Assembly: GCF_021347895.1 (NCBI RefSeq)
Contig: NC_067129.1
Span: 29,549,690 to 29,613,689, forward strand
Direction of reading: 5' to 3'
DNA: 64,000 nucleotides
Source of the DNA: Acanthochromis polyacanthus
Lineage: Eukaryota > Chordata > Actinopteri > Pomacentridae
Every line of letters begins with the position of its first letter. Position 1 is the stretch's first letter. A program made the position numbers and the translations under genes. The notes under the pieces were generated by a model. That model saw only the letters and a program-made list of their open reading frames with translations, made no database searches and was not told where the DNA came from. This document shows, piece after piece, positions 22,820-35,370 of this stretch.

Positions 22820-25659
22820 GTGTTGTCCATTTTGGGACTTGACTATATATTATCAGGCCTTATTTCACCTTGCACAAAAACTCAACTGTTTGAAGCAATC
22901 AAGGAAAAAATGCATCCATCCTCATAGCACAGGTGGCTGTCTGACTTCTGTTTCCCAAACTTAAATCCTACTTACATGGTTGCCATTTTCAGAGTGATTG
23001 TTGTTTCAGAGAATCTGGAAGCTCAAGATGTGAACTTCTTTCATAAAAGGTTGGCAAATCTGAAGCAAGTGCAAGTGCATTGAATTTATAGGAAACTATG
23101 TTGAAAAACAATGCAGGAACAATCTTTCTCTGTCTGTGATGTTTTCTGGTGAGACCGAGAACATTTTGAAGTATAATTTCGTCCAGTTATTTATCCACCT
23201 GGAACAACCTTATACTGCAACAATCTACAGCACTTGAAGTGTGTATTATCTCAGAAAATGGTATCAGATTGGACACATAATGAACATTAAATGACTGATT
23301 GGATATGGGAGGGGGAACTTTGATGTACAGAAACAACTGACTACACAGATGATCTTTGATTATTTACTTTCTTCAGTGACTTTGAAATCTTTGAGGGAAA
23401 AGGGAAACTTCTTTACACCAGAAAGCTTGCTGTAGCCACATGAATTTATGTGTATTCTTGTTCACTCGGCTTATGAATAATACATAAACCAGGTCAATAT
23501 GTGAGCATATAGAGTGTATAACTGCAGTATTTCTGTCTGATGTTAGACTCACTGAAGCTACAAAACTCTGCTTTAATAAGTGTCACGTATCAGGATGCAG
23601 GTTTACGCTAAAACGCGGCCTCAATCTATCCTTCAGTTCTGCAAATAAGCGCCGCTCGCCTCCGTCTAATCCCTTCAATCGGAGTGTTTGTGATGCTGTT
23701 TAAAGCCATCAGAAATCTTTTACTGTCTGCCTTTATATCAGTCCATCAAAAACTAATCCCACATCATATCCTCCCATCCTTTCCCTGAATTATTTCTGTC
23801 TTTGTATCTCCTTCCCAGATTCCTTCTGAGTCCGGTGAAGGTCAGCTGTCTTCATCTTCCAGCGGCTGTGTTTATTGCGATGTGACCTACACACTGTAAA
23901 CCGTGACATTGCACGAAGGGCATCAGGGCTCGGTGAGGTCAGCATCGAACCGAAACCGTCTTTCCTGTGCGCTCCGGCAATAAATCAAGCCATTAAAAAC
24001 TGGCCATTACAAGGCCGACTCGGGCTCTTTATGAACGCTCACCCTGTGCAAAGTGGAGCTTACATCACCCCGCTAATGACAGGAAGCACGGTGGCATAAA
24101 TCAGCCAGCGTTTGCCTCGGCGTGTGACGAGAGCTCGTACGGGGAAAGGAGGTGAGGGAGAGGGATCAGAGCATTTAATTATGATTGGTTAATTTTCCCC
24201 CGAATAAATTGGAATACAGCTCATACTGTTTACCAAAAGCAAGGAGGCAATTAATCACCCTAATGAGAGCGAGCTGATGTCGGCAAACACATTAGTCTTT
24301 ATTAGAACGTGAAGTGGAGGACACTGGAAGGCCGAGTCCATGTCGGGGTCAGGAAGGAGATGCTCGTCACACACCGAGTCTCTGTTTATTCGGAGTCGAC
24401 TCCACCTGAACTCCAACGATATATAATCCATCATTTCTGTTTGTGTACCTCAGTGCAGTCCACTCATATCTCTACATCCCTAACCTGCCCAGCCAGCTTT
24501 TATTCCTTGCTGTGCAGCCGATAGACTCGTCACTATGCATTTAAAATACCACCGGTGAAGTCCACGAGTTTGGAGCTTACATTTGGTGCTCTGTGTATTT
24601 AAACCTCACTGACTGATGGGAGCGTTTAAAGGTGTTTTACTGTATCACAGGAGCATTAAATACCCTTGTTGATATATCAGTTGTGTTGTTAAATCTGTTG
24701 TATAAAGGAGAGAAAATCATCCAGTAAATTTCACTTTAAAAAATGCATTCCTGTACAACTATTTTGCATTATCATTTATATCTTTTAAGGAAGCCAGAAA
24801 GCTAAAACTACAACATAATAGAAAACGCTTCCAGTTTGAAAGATGCATAAAGTCTGCATCTGGTGTTGGAGCACAAATTTTTGGACTCAAGTTTTCTTTC
24901 TTCTTGCTTGCACCAAAATTTCTTGGATAGGTTGAGAAAAAACAGTATAATTTTGGTTAAAATACAACCCTTACACAACCTTTTTGAAGGTTCTCCTCCA
25001 TTTTCTGGTTGCCATGGTGATAAGTCTAGTTGGCTGAGAAGAAATGACAGTAAAACAGTGAAATATGTGGCAAATCCAGCTTGAGTTGAAAATTGTGTGC
25101 GTTATACATCGCATTTCTACTAGAAACCTAACTGAAATTGCATTTCAATGACAGGATGTTCTCACTGAACGTTTTTGAATGTTTTGGGTTAGTAAAGTCA
25201 GAGAAAAAACGCTACTGAGCTCCATGCTCCATGAAAGTCTCGTTACAACATTAACTAGTGTTGTTAAATGGTTTAGGATGATGGTGATGATGAAAAAGAT
25301 TGATGCCTTCCACACTTATATTTTGGCCTGAGAACAACTTAAATAAACAACTGTACAAGATGTCGAAGTAGAATGTTACAATGCTGGACATCGATCGTGG
25401 TTAGGACATGTCCTCAAAGTGACCCAAGACTGGACACCAGAGGCTGCACCACAATGGGTCCAAAATAACCTTAGAGCAAACTGGTACCAAATGCATAGCA
25501 CAAGACGGGTCTCAGTGTATGCTAACCTTTAAGTCGTTGAACTGCTGGTTGAAGATCTTAAATTTTATGTGTCAAAGTTGGACACTTTGGAATGAAGCTT
25601 GATTATGAAAGTTTAATCCGTCGACAGGACTGTTCACAAACAAGAATGTGGTTTAAAAA
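22820..25659. other. Intron, unique; possible conserved element 23860-24310
   Basis: 23860-24310 has clean, non-repetitive sequence with homeodomain-type TTAATTATGATTGGTTAATT (about 24176) and CAATTAATCACCCTAATGAG (about 24248), unlike its repeat-rich surroundings. It could be a regulatory element; this is inference only. The rest holds nothing recognised. Confidence 0.25.
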
Positions 25660-25880
25660 ATGTCATGCTTGACATTAATCCTGTGCTGATTTTAACTATT
25701 TAAAACCATAAACACATGATGTGGGTCCCACAGATGTATGAATGCTGTCCCTGGTTTGATTTAATGTGTGTGCCAGCTGGAGGTCATTAACCACCCCATT
25801 AGTCTCTGTCATGGTGCCCATTTACTAGCTAAACTCCCACATGACCTGCTTGTAGTCTGAGTAACGCCTCTTCTGGTCTC
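25660..25880. repeat. Fourth dispersed copy of the minisatellite flank motif
   Basis: GCTTGACATTAATCCTGTGC, then AAACACATGATGTGGG, CATGGTGCCCATTTACTAGC and TAGTCTGAGTAACGCCTC align with 18436-18630 and 20240-20386, but with no 19-bp array attached. Confidence 0.65.
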
Positions 25881-27727
25881 TTCAACATTAAACAGGAAGA
25901 GGTTCCACCTGGTGGAACAACCAGGTACTACAGCTGATCTACTATACTTAAATTGTACTTTTTTTTCGGGAAAATAGCATCAGATTGAGGCTTAATATCT
26001 GCAAATACTGAATGTTAAATGACTCGGATCGGATCAGGTGCATAAAAACTTCCACATTCCTAAATTAGACAGTTAATTTCCCACCGATTTGTTCACACAC
26101 ATGATTCCTTATTATTGTTGGTTGCCCTTAATAGCTTTTTCCAGGCATCCGATTGGCCAACATGGCTTTAGGGTTAAAGTTATATCACTTTGTGTTAGTT
26201 ATGCATGTACGAATGTATTCATGTATTATACAGTATGAAACTCCACCTGGTGGCTCAACAAGGTACTACAGCTATTAAACAAAACCTAAAGTGAGCATTA
26301 TGTAAAAAAAATTGCATCAGATTGGTACTCAGTATTGATACTGAATTTTTAACGGCTCACATGGGATGAGGAGAAAATAAAAAAAGAAGTTTATTTAGCG
26401 ACATCCCCACATAAAAACATTACTGTACTGATTTTTTATCATGCAGGTAGTGTTGTACATTTTACTTTTCTCCAAAATTGTTTTTCAGCTGAACATATTG
26501 CTCAGTTGTCCCAATATTTTAACTTGCCATTGTCATAAATTAGTTTCACTGTGTTTAATGAGGGTCACAGGTGCTTGAAGTGCAGGTAAATGGATGGAAA
26601 CAGACATGAAACCCAAAATAATATTCATAAATCCATGCCTATTTGAGGAGGCAAAGCTATAGTGTTAAACCCAAGCCATTTTAAGGCATGAAGGGATTAT
26701 TTCTGTGGTAAAAATACCTCTATAGGTAATTCATATAGGGCTTCAATCAATGCTAAGAGATTAACTTTACAAGCTGCAGTTTTCCATGTGTGAGGTAATA
26801 AGAACATCTAGCCTGAGATAAAGTCAACTCACACACAATCCTACATGTTCACTACACAGATAAAACCAACAACATCCTCCCATTTAAAATTTTCAATTAG
26901 CGTTTGGACGCAGTGGAACCAACGTGGCAGACCGAGCTTCGTTTCCAGGGCGGTGGATTAATCCCTCGACGCTCTGGCAAACCACCAAAGAGTTGGAGCT
27001 GCTGTCTATTCCCCCAGCAGAAAATACCCCCACGCCCTTGTGAACTCCATCACATTCTGTCGATTTGCTCCCTGCGCCAGCTTGAATTTTTCGCCACCAT
27101 CATTAAATAAACGATTCCCGAGGGAGCGGCGATGAGGTCAGTGTTCGCTGCTCTGTTAGAGATGTAGTTCACACCGAGGTAGACGGCAAATAAATGGTGT
27201 GGAGCTTTAAAACGGGGCTAGAAAACAGTTTAATCTGCTTTAGAAACAACACCCTGAGGCTTTTGAACCCCTTCGTTTAGGGTGGAAACCTGTTCCCAAC
27301 ACACACAGAGAGAAAGTCACTGTTTTCTGAGTATCAGAAGTTTGATAAATTAAAAGATTTCACTGGAGTCAGCACTGGTCAGGCCAATTGGGCTGCTCGT
27401 CCTCTAACAGGAAAAAGGAAAAGCTAATCTCATAACCCCAACACTGGCCGCTCTCCACCGGATAACGGATTGATTTTAGGATTTTGTTTGTTTGTGGGGT
27501 TATAAATGTGTTGGTGGTGCCTTATTTTGTCGGATTCCAGCATCTTCACACCTCAGTTAGAGCAATGAGGTCGACCACAGAGATGATTGTTGGATATTCT
27601 GGGATCTAAGAGCAAAAATAAAAGTGGTGGAACCTTTGCAGGAGTTAATCATGATCTCTGAAGCACCTTAACTCTAAATGTAAGAACAACTCAGACTTTA
27701 GGAACCTTCAAGTTTTTTTTGTTTTTT
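25881..27727. other. Intron, mostly unique
   Basis: The palindrome GGTTCCACCTGGTGGAACAACC-like at about 25899 and CTCCACCTGGTGGCTCAACA at about 26241 mark two related copies of a small repeat. 26890-27200 looks unique and balanced in composition. No gene. Confidence 0.4.
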
Positions 27728-27731
27728 TTAA

Positions 27732-28263
27732 CCCTTTAAGCTTCAGTCAATTCCAGCCGTTTTCAGTACAAAAAATCGCTAATATTCTATTTTTTAAAAA
27801 AAATACGAAAAATACAGGGAATATTGGACGCGCATCGCGAGGTGCATTTCCTTGAAAACGACCGATTCGTGGATTTTATACCGACTTCAGGACATGTTTT
27901 GGACAAAATAGTTTACTGGCTTGTGTTGTCTGGATGTAAAAGGTTGGATTATGGTCGTTTTTTGTGGAATCTTTTTTTCTGTGTGTAATAATGAACCCGG
28001 AAATGTGAGTCGCGCTGTGTGCGTTGAAGCCGTGTATAGAGAACGGATGGATGAATATTCGTTTTTGTCGGACAAATGTGTTTATATTACCCGCTGTGGT
28101 AATCGCATCTGAAAGTGGTTTATACCGGCGGATTCATGAGAATCTAAGCTTTCCATCGGCGTATAGTGTTTGTATAATCGCGTTTGCAGCCGTCGGACAT
28201 TCTTGAAATTCCTATGCAAATTACCGCTGGCGGTACACCTACGACGCACTGAAGCGTAAAGGG
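27732..28263. mobile_element. piggyBac-like MITE (non-autonomous), TTAA duplications
   Basis: The element is 532 bp, bounded by TTAA on both sides (27728-27731 and 28264-28267). Its ends are CCCTTTAAGCTTCAGT on the left and, inverted, CCCTTTACGCTTCAGT on the right (15 of 16 match). TTAA targets with CCC/GGG ends are the hallmark of piggyBac transposons. No transposase is present; short open frames inside show no recognisable domain. A segment of it (about 28085-28240) recurs in inverted orientation at about 22540-22690. Confidence 0.75.
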
Positions 28264-28344
28264 TTAAATTCCACACCTTTTGCGCATCATATCTACGCAT
28301 TTTTAGACTTTTCACTTGTCATTTTTGGTTGCAGTAAGACGGAC

Positions 28345-29465
28345 GCCAGAAACCCAGCAGGAACTTTCTTCTTCCAAAAATGTTCTTCAAAGTTCTATGA
28401 ATGTTTTCAGCGGGAAGTTTTCTTTCAGTACCCAGAACGTTCTCCTTAAAGGCAAGAAGTCATTCTGAAAATGTTTTGTGATCACATTGTTAGATCGTTA
28501 TTCCCTGACTTTTTCTAAACAGATTGTTCTTGTTGTCATGCAACACAGTGGAACATCGGCGAAACATTTTATAGATTCTGTCGTACAACATTTCAGGCTG
28601 TTATGTGATATGCTAGCAAAGAACATTCTTTTATCTGAGGTCTACAGAACATCTTGAAAATGTTTTGAGAATGTTGCATCCAGAACATCCCTTCTTTATC
28701 GTGGAACATTAAAGAACGTTCTATAATGTGTTTTTTTAACAACACTGAAGCTAGAATGTTCCACCTTTGTTAATATATCACAGTTCAGGAACTTGCACAA
28801 TTTGATAGATTGAAGGTGCAACATTTTGACTTTTTGTTGAGAGGACACAACGTAGAACGTTCTCCTGTAGGATGTTTTTGCAGTTATTACAAAAGAAAGA
28901 TGTAATATTCTGAGAACGTTTTCAAAAGGTTATCAAGTCCTCAGAATACAGAAAGTTCTTTAAAAGACGTTCCTGTAATATGATAGAACGACAAAGGTGG
29001 AACATTTTGGCTTTTTGTTGAGAGAACACATTGTAGAACGTTCTATAAGATATTTCCACAATTATGTGAAAAGAAGGATTTCAAGATGTTCTCAAGTCCT
29101 CAGAATACAGAACGTTCTTTAAAAGACGTTCCTGTAATGTGACAGAATGACAAAGGTGGAACATTCTCTCTGCAGTGTTCTAAGGATGTTTTGGGGATGT
29201 TGTTGAGGGAACAAATGATAGAATTTCAAACATTTCCACAGTTTTCCACAGCACTCTGCGGTAACAAAGGAAGAACGTTCTCAGTGTAACGAGTTTGAGA
29301 ACGTTAAAGCTTAACAGTCTAAAAATCCTGTCACCAAACGTTTCTCGGAACCTTATCCAGCTTTTAAGAAGAACACTGCGGGAAGTACAAGAAAACTTCC
29401 CATTGGTAGAACTTTACAGAACTTTCTCAGAATGTTTTTAGAATTAAAAAAAAAAACAGTTCTGA
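28345..29465. repeat. Family A copy with foldback layout (left half +, right half -)
   Basis: The left half (28345-28800) is in plus orientation, with the end module at 28376-28500. The right half (28850-29465) is the same material inverted, with the inverted end module at 29310-29440 (GAAAACTTCCCATTGG, TAGAACTTTACAGAAC). The outer ends therefore form inverted repeats about 1.1 kb apart. AGAACGTTCT occurs at 28434, 28713, 28854, 29035, 29109 and 29272. Confidence 0.6.
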
Positions 29466-30059
29466 GTTCTGACCCAATGAATTTCATTGTATTTTGGCTG
29501 AATGTTGGTCCGGTTTTATCGAGGATTTCACTGCTATGACTTCCTGAATCAGCTTCTGTCGGCTTCTTATCAGCAGCTTCACCGATGAGGAGATACCAGG
29601 TGATTTGTGGGACAAGAGAGTAAAGACAGAACAAAGCTGTGGATGTTTATTTGCTGCGGTCGGTGTGTGTTTGTGTGTGACTGATAATGAGGTAATGGTG
29701 CTCGGTGGAGTGTGACGGAGAGGCGATATGAAGAGGCAGGAGGACAAAAGCAGCTAATTGAGTGTTGCCATTTAGGGATGTCGAGCCGATCGATTCAAAC
29801 ACCTTCCTGAAGAGGAGACGACCGCATGAGTCACGTTCTCCATGTGAGGACAAAGCAAACGGCCTCCACTGTAACTCTGATGTATTTATTAGCCTTCATG
29901 CTAAAACGTTACCTGGAAAATATAGACTTTAGCTTCATTAGAATGACATTTAGCCCATTAGCTTCCCGTTAAAGTGACCTTCAGGGTCTCACAGCGACTA
30001 GAATCCAAACTAGAGCTGTCAGGGTAGAATTAAAAACAAAACAAGTGCAACAAGAACCA
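29466..30059. other. Intron, no recognised element
   Basis: Unique sequence between family A blocks; open frames on the minus strand show no domain. Confidence 0.45.
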
Positions 30060-31905
30060 CATTTTTTTTGTTCCTTTTAAATGAAGCATTGTTCTAAGTG
30101 AGCAGGGAATGTTCCTCTAACATTCCCAACAAGTTCTAATAATGTTTGAAGAATTTAATAAAAAAACATCTTAATCTAATCTGCTTAGAATGTTTTAACA
30201 GCATTTCTAAATTCAAATAATGTTCCCATGGTGTTAAAAGTTAACTGTTCTATTTGGAACATCCAGATAACAGGTGTAGGATGTTGTCAGATTACGTTCC
30301 ACGATAACAAAGGAAGGACGTTCTCAGGCTATCATCTATAAAATGCTGTCAAGATGTTTTGGAGTTCTCCAATGACAAAACATTTTAATAACATGTTCCT
30401 GCAATATGACGTTCTAACAAAAGCAGAACGTTTTTGAGGATGTTCTCGCAATGTTCTACGGTTTAATAAAGGGAGAATTTTCAAAGAACGTCTTGTAATG
30501 TTATCACCAAATACCCTGTAGAACACCTGTAATGTCTTGGAGCTGCTAAGGTAGTTTTGTTCTAAAAATGTCCTGAGAAAGTTCTGCAGAGTTCTAGTAA
30601 CGTTTTCAGAGAGAAGTTCTTCATTTGTTTCATGGAACATAATCTGACCGCATCATCCAAACATCATTTCCACGTTGAAACGTTCTGTCCTAGTTCACTT
30701 TTACACAGGAACAATTTTGGGAGTATCTCTAAGATGTTTTGTGAAAGTTATAGTAAAAAACAGTCAGAAGTTTTGTACTATTTCACAGAATGTTCTAAAA
30801 GTCAAGACAACATTCTATCAAAGTGTTCTAAAAGTCTTTGGTGAAAGCACTGTTGGACCGTTATGCCCTAATGTTGTTGAAATATTTTCAAGTAATGTGT
30901 TCCCTTAACATCCTCAGAACATTGACAGAAGATTGCAGGTTAAATGTAAAAGTTTTGCCATTTGAGGTCTGGAGAAAATCCAGAAAACATTTTCTGAATC
31001 TGGCTTTGAGAACGTTCTTCCAAAGTTAACCTGGAACATAGTCTGACATCATTGTCCAAACATCTTCTGAACACCATAACGTTTGATCTTAGTTCAATTT
31101 TAACCTCAAGGGAACATTCTTCAGCTGCTCTGAGAACACTGTACAGAATTATAGTGATGTTTTCAGCTGGCAGTAGTTCCAAAACCAATCTTCTTAAAAG
31201 TTCTCTAAAGATGTAAAAATGCTTGGTGATGACATTGCTACACTGTAATGCTCTAACAATCTTCTCTGTTATGATGGAACATTGTGGGAACGTTTTATGG
31301 AAGAATGTAGGTCTTCTTCTTCTTTTCCTTTCGGCTTTTTCCTTCAGGGGTCGCCACAGCAAATCAATTGCCTCCATCTAACCCTGTCTGCTGCATCCTC
31401 TTCTCTCACACCAACTACCTTCATGTCCTCTTTAACCACAAGAACGAAGAAGAACGTGGAAGAACGTAGGTATCTCCTCAAAATCTCCTCAGAATTTTGC
31501 CAGCAAAATATATTACACTAGAGGAACATTTTATGTGGAAAGTTCTGTCATTTGAGGCCTCGAGAACATCCAGAAAACATTTTCTGAATCTCACTTTGGC
31601 AACGTTTTTCCAGTGTTAACATGGAACGTAGTCTGACATCATCGTCCCAACATCCTCTGAATGCTAAAACGTCCTGTCTTAGTTCACTTTTAGCCTCATC
31701 AGGAACATCCGTAAACTGCTCTGAGAACATTCTGCAAAGTTCTAGGATGTTTCTTTCTTTTCAGTTCCAAAAATAAACTTCTTAAAGGCCTGATAATGTT
31801 TTCTAAAGATGTTCTAAAAATGTTTGCTGATGACATTGCTAGACTGTCGTGCTCTAATATTTTTCTGTCATCATGAAATTATTAGTATGCTTGGAACATT
31901 TTTAG
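30060..31905. repeat. Family A block, mixed orientation, with LINE insert
   Basis: Minus-type units lie at about 30240-30640 and plus-type units at about 30640-31900. End modules occur near 31150-31250 and 31740-31860 (AAAATGTTTGCTGATGACAT). It is interrupted by the RTE-like fragment at 31313-31440. Short open frames here are by-products of the repeat. Confidence 0.6.
31313..31440 (-). mobile_element. RTE-like LINE 3' end, second copy
   Basis: The minus strand matches the 3' end of the element at 50487-51057: VVKEDMKVVGVREEDAADRV, then the CGDP-like end, then the GAAAAGAAGAAGAAG tail. The copy is about 128 bp and strongly 5'-truncated. A possible imperfect target duplication GGAAGAAYGTAGGT occurs at 31299-31312 and 31458-31471. 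The right copy is 17 bp away from the apparent LINE edge, so this is weak. It is inserted into family A repeat sequence. Confidence 0.75.
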
Positions 31906-32956
31906 CCGCTAGCTTAAAACTATAAAACCTTATTAGAACTTGTAGATAATGCTGTTGTGGGAACGTTTCCTGTTAGCTAAATTTAAAAAGATAAGCTAAT
32001 CACTCATTGTGCCTCATTCTCTCCACAAAGGTTAAATATGTTTTCATATAAAGATGAGACAAACCATTTGATTGACAGAAAAGTGACTAACTATGAAAAA
32101 AGTATATCGTTCTCTACAATTAGTCATCATACTTTTGTTGTTTTCCGGCTTTGTTTATACGTATTTACTCCATGAACTTCCACATTTTGATATTTAGATA
32201 TGCAGAAAATCCCCAAGCAGCAGCGGTTTAATTACCAGCAGTGTTCTGGAGCTCTGATGTTCTGAGGTTTTTCTGTGAAACTAACAAGGAGCTGCAGCAG
32301 AAAGCTAAAAATTCACACATTTCCACTGCTTAGAGTATGATGCCTGACACTTTCCATGTAGGTGGCACAACGTATTTGTTCGGCCGACGTTGGAGGAGCT
32401 CAGTGGAAACCTTTTTAAGGTGGAGAACACAATCCGACTACGTTCCCCCTCAGGCCATCAGGGCTTGAAGTGTAACGAGGCTCAACGCATGCAAACCTTT
32501 TTTTTTTTCCACCTTCCTCACCAAAGCTGTTTCCATAGCCACCTGTTTATTATTGTTTCTGCTCAATCTACCTCTCACTCTCCTTTACTTTAGCAGAATC
32601 CTCCCCAATAAAACCTTTTTTTCGTATTCCAGCAACTCTTCAGCTCCTCTGACCTCTTTTTGTATCACCATGTCAACAGGTTGTGTCCTCGAAGAAAGAA
32701 CCGAAGATTTCTTTGCAAGAAGAACGAGATACTAAAGTCCTGAATTCTCTACAGAATGTACAACACACTGTTATGTGGACACGTTTGCCATCTACTCTGA
32801 TTGGCTGACATATAAAGTGCATGCAGGACTACATACTATACGTGTTATTCACATGTTATTCACATGTTATTCACAGCAGCTGCATGGAGAAGTCTTGAAG
32901 GACACAGTTCTTCAGTTCACTCATTGTTCTGTAGTCTCAGGCTGTTTTTGAAGCAC
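31906..32956. other. Intron, no recognised element
   Basis: Unique sequence between a family A block and the GGAT microsatellite. A short triple repeat of GTTATTCACAT is seen at about 32842-32872. Confidence 0.45.
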
Positions 32957-33200
32957 TTGGATGGATGGAAGGATGGAAGGATGGATGATGGATGATGGAT
33001 GGATGGATGGATGGATGGATGATGGATGGAAGGATGGATGATGGATGATGGATGGATGGATGGATGGATGGATGGATGGATGGATGGATGATGGATGATG
33101 GATGGATGGATGGATGGATGGATGATGGATGGAAGGATGGATGATGGATGATGGATGGATGGAAGGATGGATGGACGGATAGACAGATAGATAGATAGAC

Positions 33201-33252
<52 letters not shown>
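32957..33252 (+). repeat. GGAT then GATA tetranucleotide microsatellite
   Basis: GGAT repeats with interspersed GATGATGG and GGAAGGAT run from 32957, changing into an uninterrupted (ATAG)n tract at 33180-33252. Confidence 0.97.
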
Positions 33253-33253
<1 letters not shown>

Positions 33254-33589
33254 TGTTTCTAATGTCCTATAGCCAGGTGCATATTAGCGCTCTGTCTCTC
33301 TGTTTTCTTGTTTTGTGTCTACAGATGGATCAGCTCTATTAAAGCTTCTGTATTCGATGCTGTTTGTGCAGAAAACAACAGGTGGTCTAATAATTACTTC
33401 AACAGCTGCATCAAGAGAACTTTAATATCGATCATTTTTGTCGAATTTTTATCACAGCGGTAAAATCCTTACAGCCTCTTCTGAAACACACATAGAAAGT
33501 CTAATGATATAATGAATACTTATAAAAAATATGATGTATCGAAACGTCCAAAAATCTACATTAGACGTCTGAATGTAGCGTAAAGCTGT
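33253..33589. other. Intron, no recognised element
   Basis: Unique sequence. Confidence 0.45.
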
Positions 33590-35370
33590 GTATGTTCCCT
33601 CAACAACATCCTGAAAACATCCTTAGAACAGTGCATCAGAATGTTCCACCTTTATTCATGAATCACCTTTTTTTGTTTGAGCTCCAATAACGTTCTCATA
33701 AAGGCAGGAAAACTAAAGTTGTTCTAATTATGCCCCAACATTTTAAAGACTGAATGTCACACTGTTCTTCCATTATGGAACACAGATTCTATAATGTGTT
33801 CCTTCAACAACATCCTCAAAACAACCTCAGAACATTGCAGCCAAAGTGTTTTGTTAACATCTACAGGAACATCTGATCATCATCTAAGGCGTCGGCTACA
33901 TGTTGAAATAGTATTTTTTTTAAATGTACATCCTGCGTTTGTTAACGTTCTATGATGTGGTCTCCCAACAAAACTGCTAAACGTTCTACCTAATAACATA
34001 CTGCATTACATGAATGTTCTAAAACATTCTGTCATCTGAGGCCTCGATAACATCTGGAAAACACTTTTTCAATGTTGGGTTGAGGAAGTTCTTCCTTTGT
34101 TATCATGGAACATTGAGTGAACATTTTACAGTAAAATGTTCTCTAATGCGTTCCCTCGACAACATCCTGAAAACATCCTTAGAACATTGCAGGGAGAATG
34201 TTCCACTTTTTTATTAAACCGTAGAAGAGGGACATTTTGTAAAGAAAGTTCCACCATCTGAGGTCTTCATAACAAATGTTTTCTGAATGTTGCACTGAGA
34301 ACGTCCTTCCTACGTTGTCACTGTGGAAACATTTCATAGAAGAATGTTCTAGAATGTGTTCTAACAATGTTTGGTGATAACACTGTTAGAACATTATGTC
34401 CTAATGTTCACAAAACTGATTGGTGCATCGAGAACATTCTTCCTTTGTTATCATCTAACACTGCATTTTACCTTTAATACGTTACATCATAGGAACACTG
34501 TAAAATGTTCTGACTAAAATTGCTGTCATCTAAGGCTCCGATAATATCTTGTAAACCTTTTCAAAATGACATTGAGAACATCTTTCCTTTGTGTCACTGT
34601 GGAATCATTTTACAGGAGAACATTCTATAATGTGTTCTCTCAATAACTTCTTTCTTTTTTTAGAATAGTTTGGTTCTGAAACAGTTCTGCAAAGTGCTAC
34701 TAATATTGTCAGTAGTGCATTCCTTTTAGTTCCCAGAATGTTCTTCCTAAAGGCAGGACAACGTTACCCTGAGCTCAACCTTTCATTTGTCACATTACAG
34801 GAACATTATAAAATGTTCTGTCATCTGAGGCTTCGATAACATCCGGAAAATAAATTTCAAATGTTGGTTTAAGAACATTAATTCCTTCCTTTTTTTCATA
34901 GAACATTGTGAGAATGTTTTCCAGTAGATCGTTCAACAATGTGTTTCCACCAGAACAACGCCAAAACATCCTCAGAACATTTCACAAAGACTGTTCCACC
35001 TTTTGATATGTTTAAGCAATGTTTTTGTTTTAGAACGTTCTCCTTTTGCTATCAAGGAACATTAGAATGTTATATGAGCTTTAGAATGTTTATAAGAAGA
35101 ACGTTCTATAATATGTTCCTCAACAACGTCCCCTAAACATCCTGAGGACACTGGAACATAGACAGAATGTTCCACCTTTGCTAATTCATCACATTACAGG
35201 AACGCTGTGTAAAAATCACCCAAGGCCTCGATAACATCTGGAAAATGTTTGTTTGATGTTGGTTTTAAAACGTTCCTCCTTTGAAAACTCCCTTTTAATG
35301 TTAATATTAAAACTGTATTTAGCTTTCTAAACATCTTCAAAGGTTCTCTGAATGTTTGATTAGAACGTAA
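33590..35370 (+). repeat. Family A block, plus orientation
   Basis: Successive units give ATCTGAGG-type markers about 224 bp apart (for example near 34032 and 34256), each with AACAACATCC, CAGAATGTTCCACC-like and TCATGGAACATTG motifs. An internal end module lies at about 34670-34770. Confidence 0.65.

Noticed and set aside
28020..28060. SINE tail inside the piggyBac-like MITE (GTGTATAGAGAACGGATGG)
   Set aside because: Only ~25 bp resembles the SINE end and no flanking duplication was seen; likely chance.
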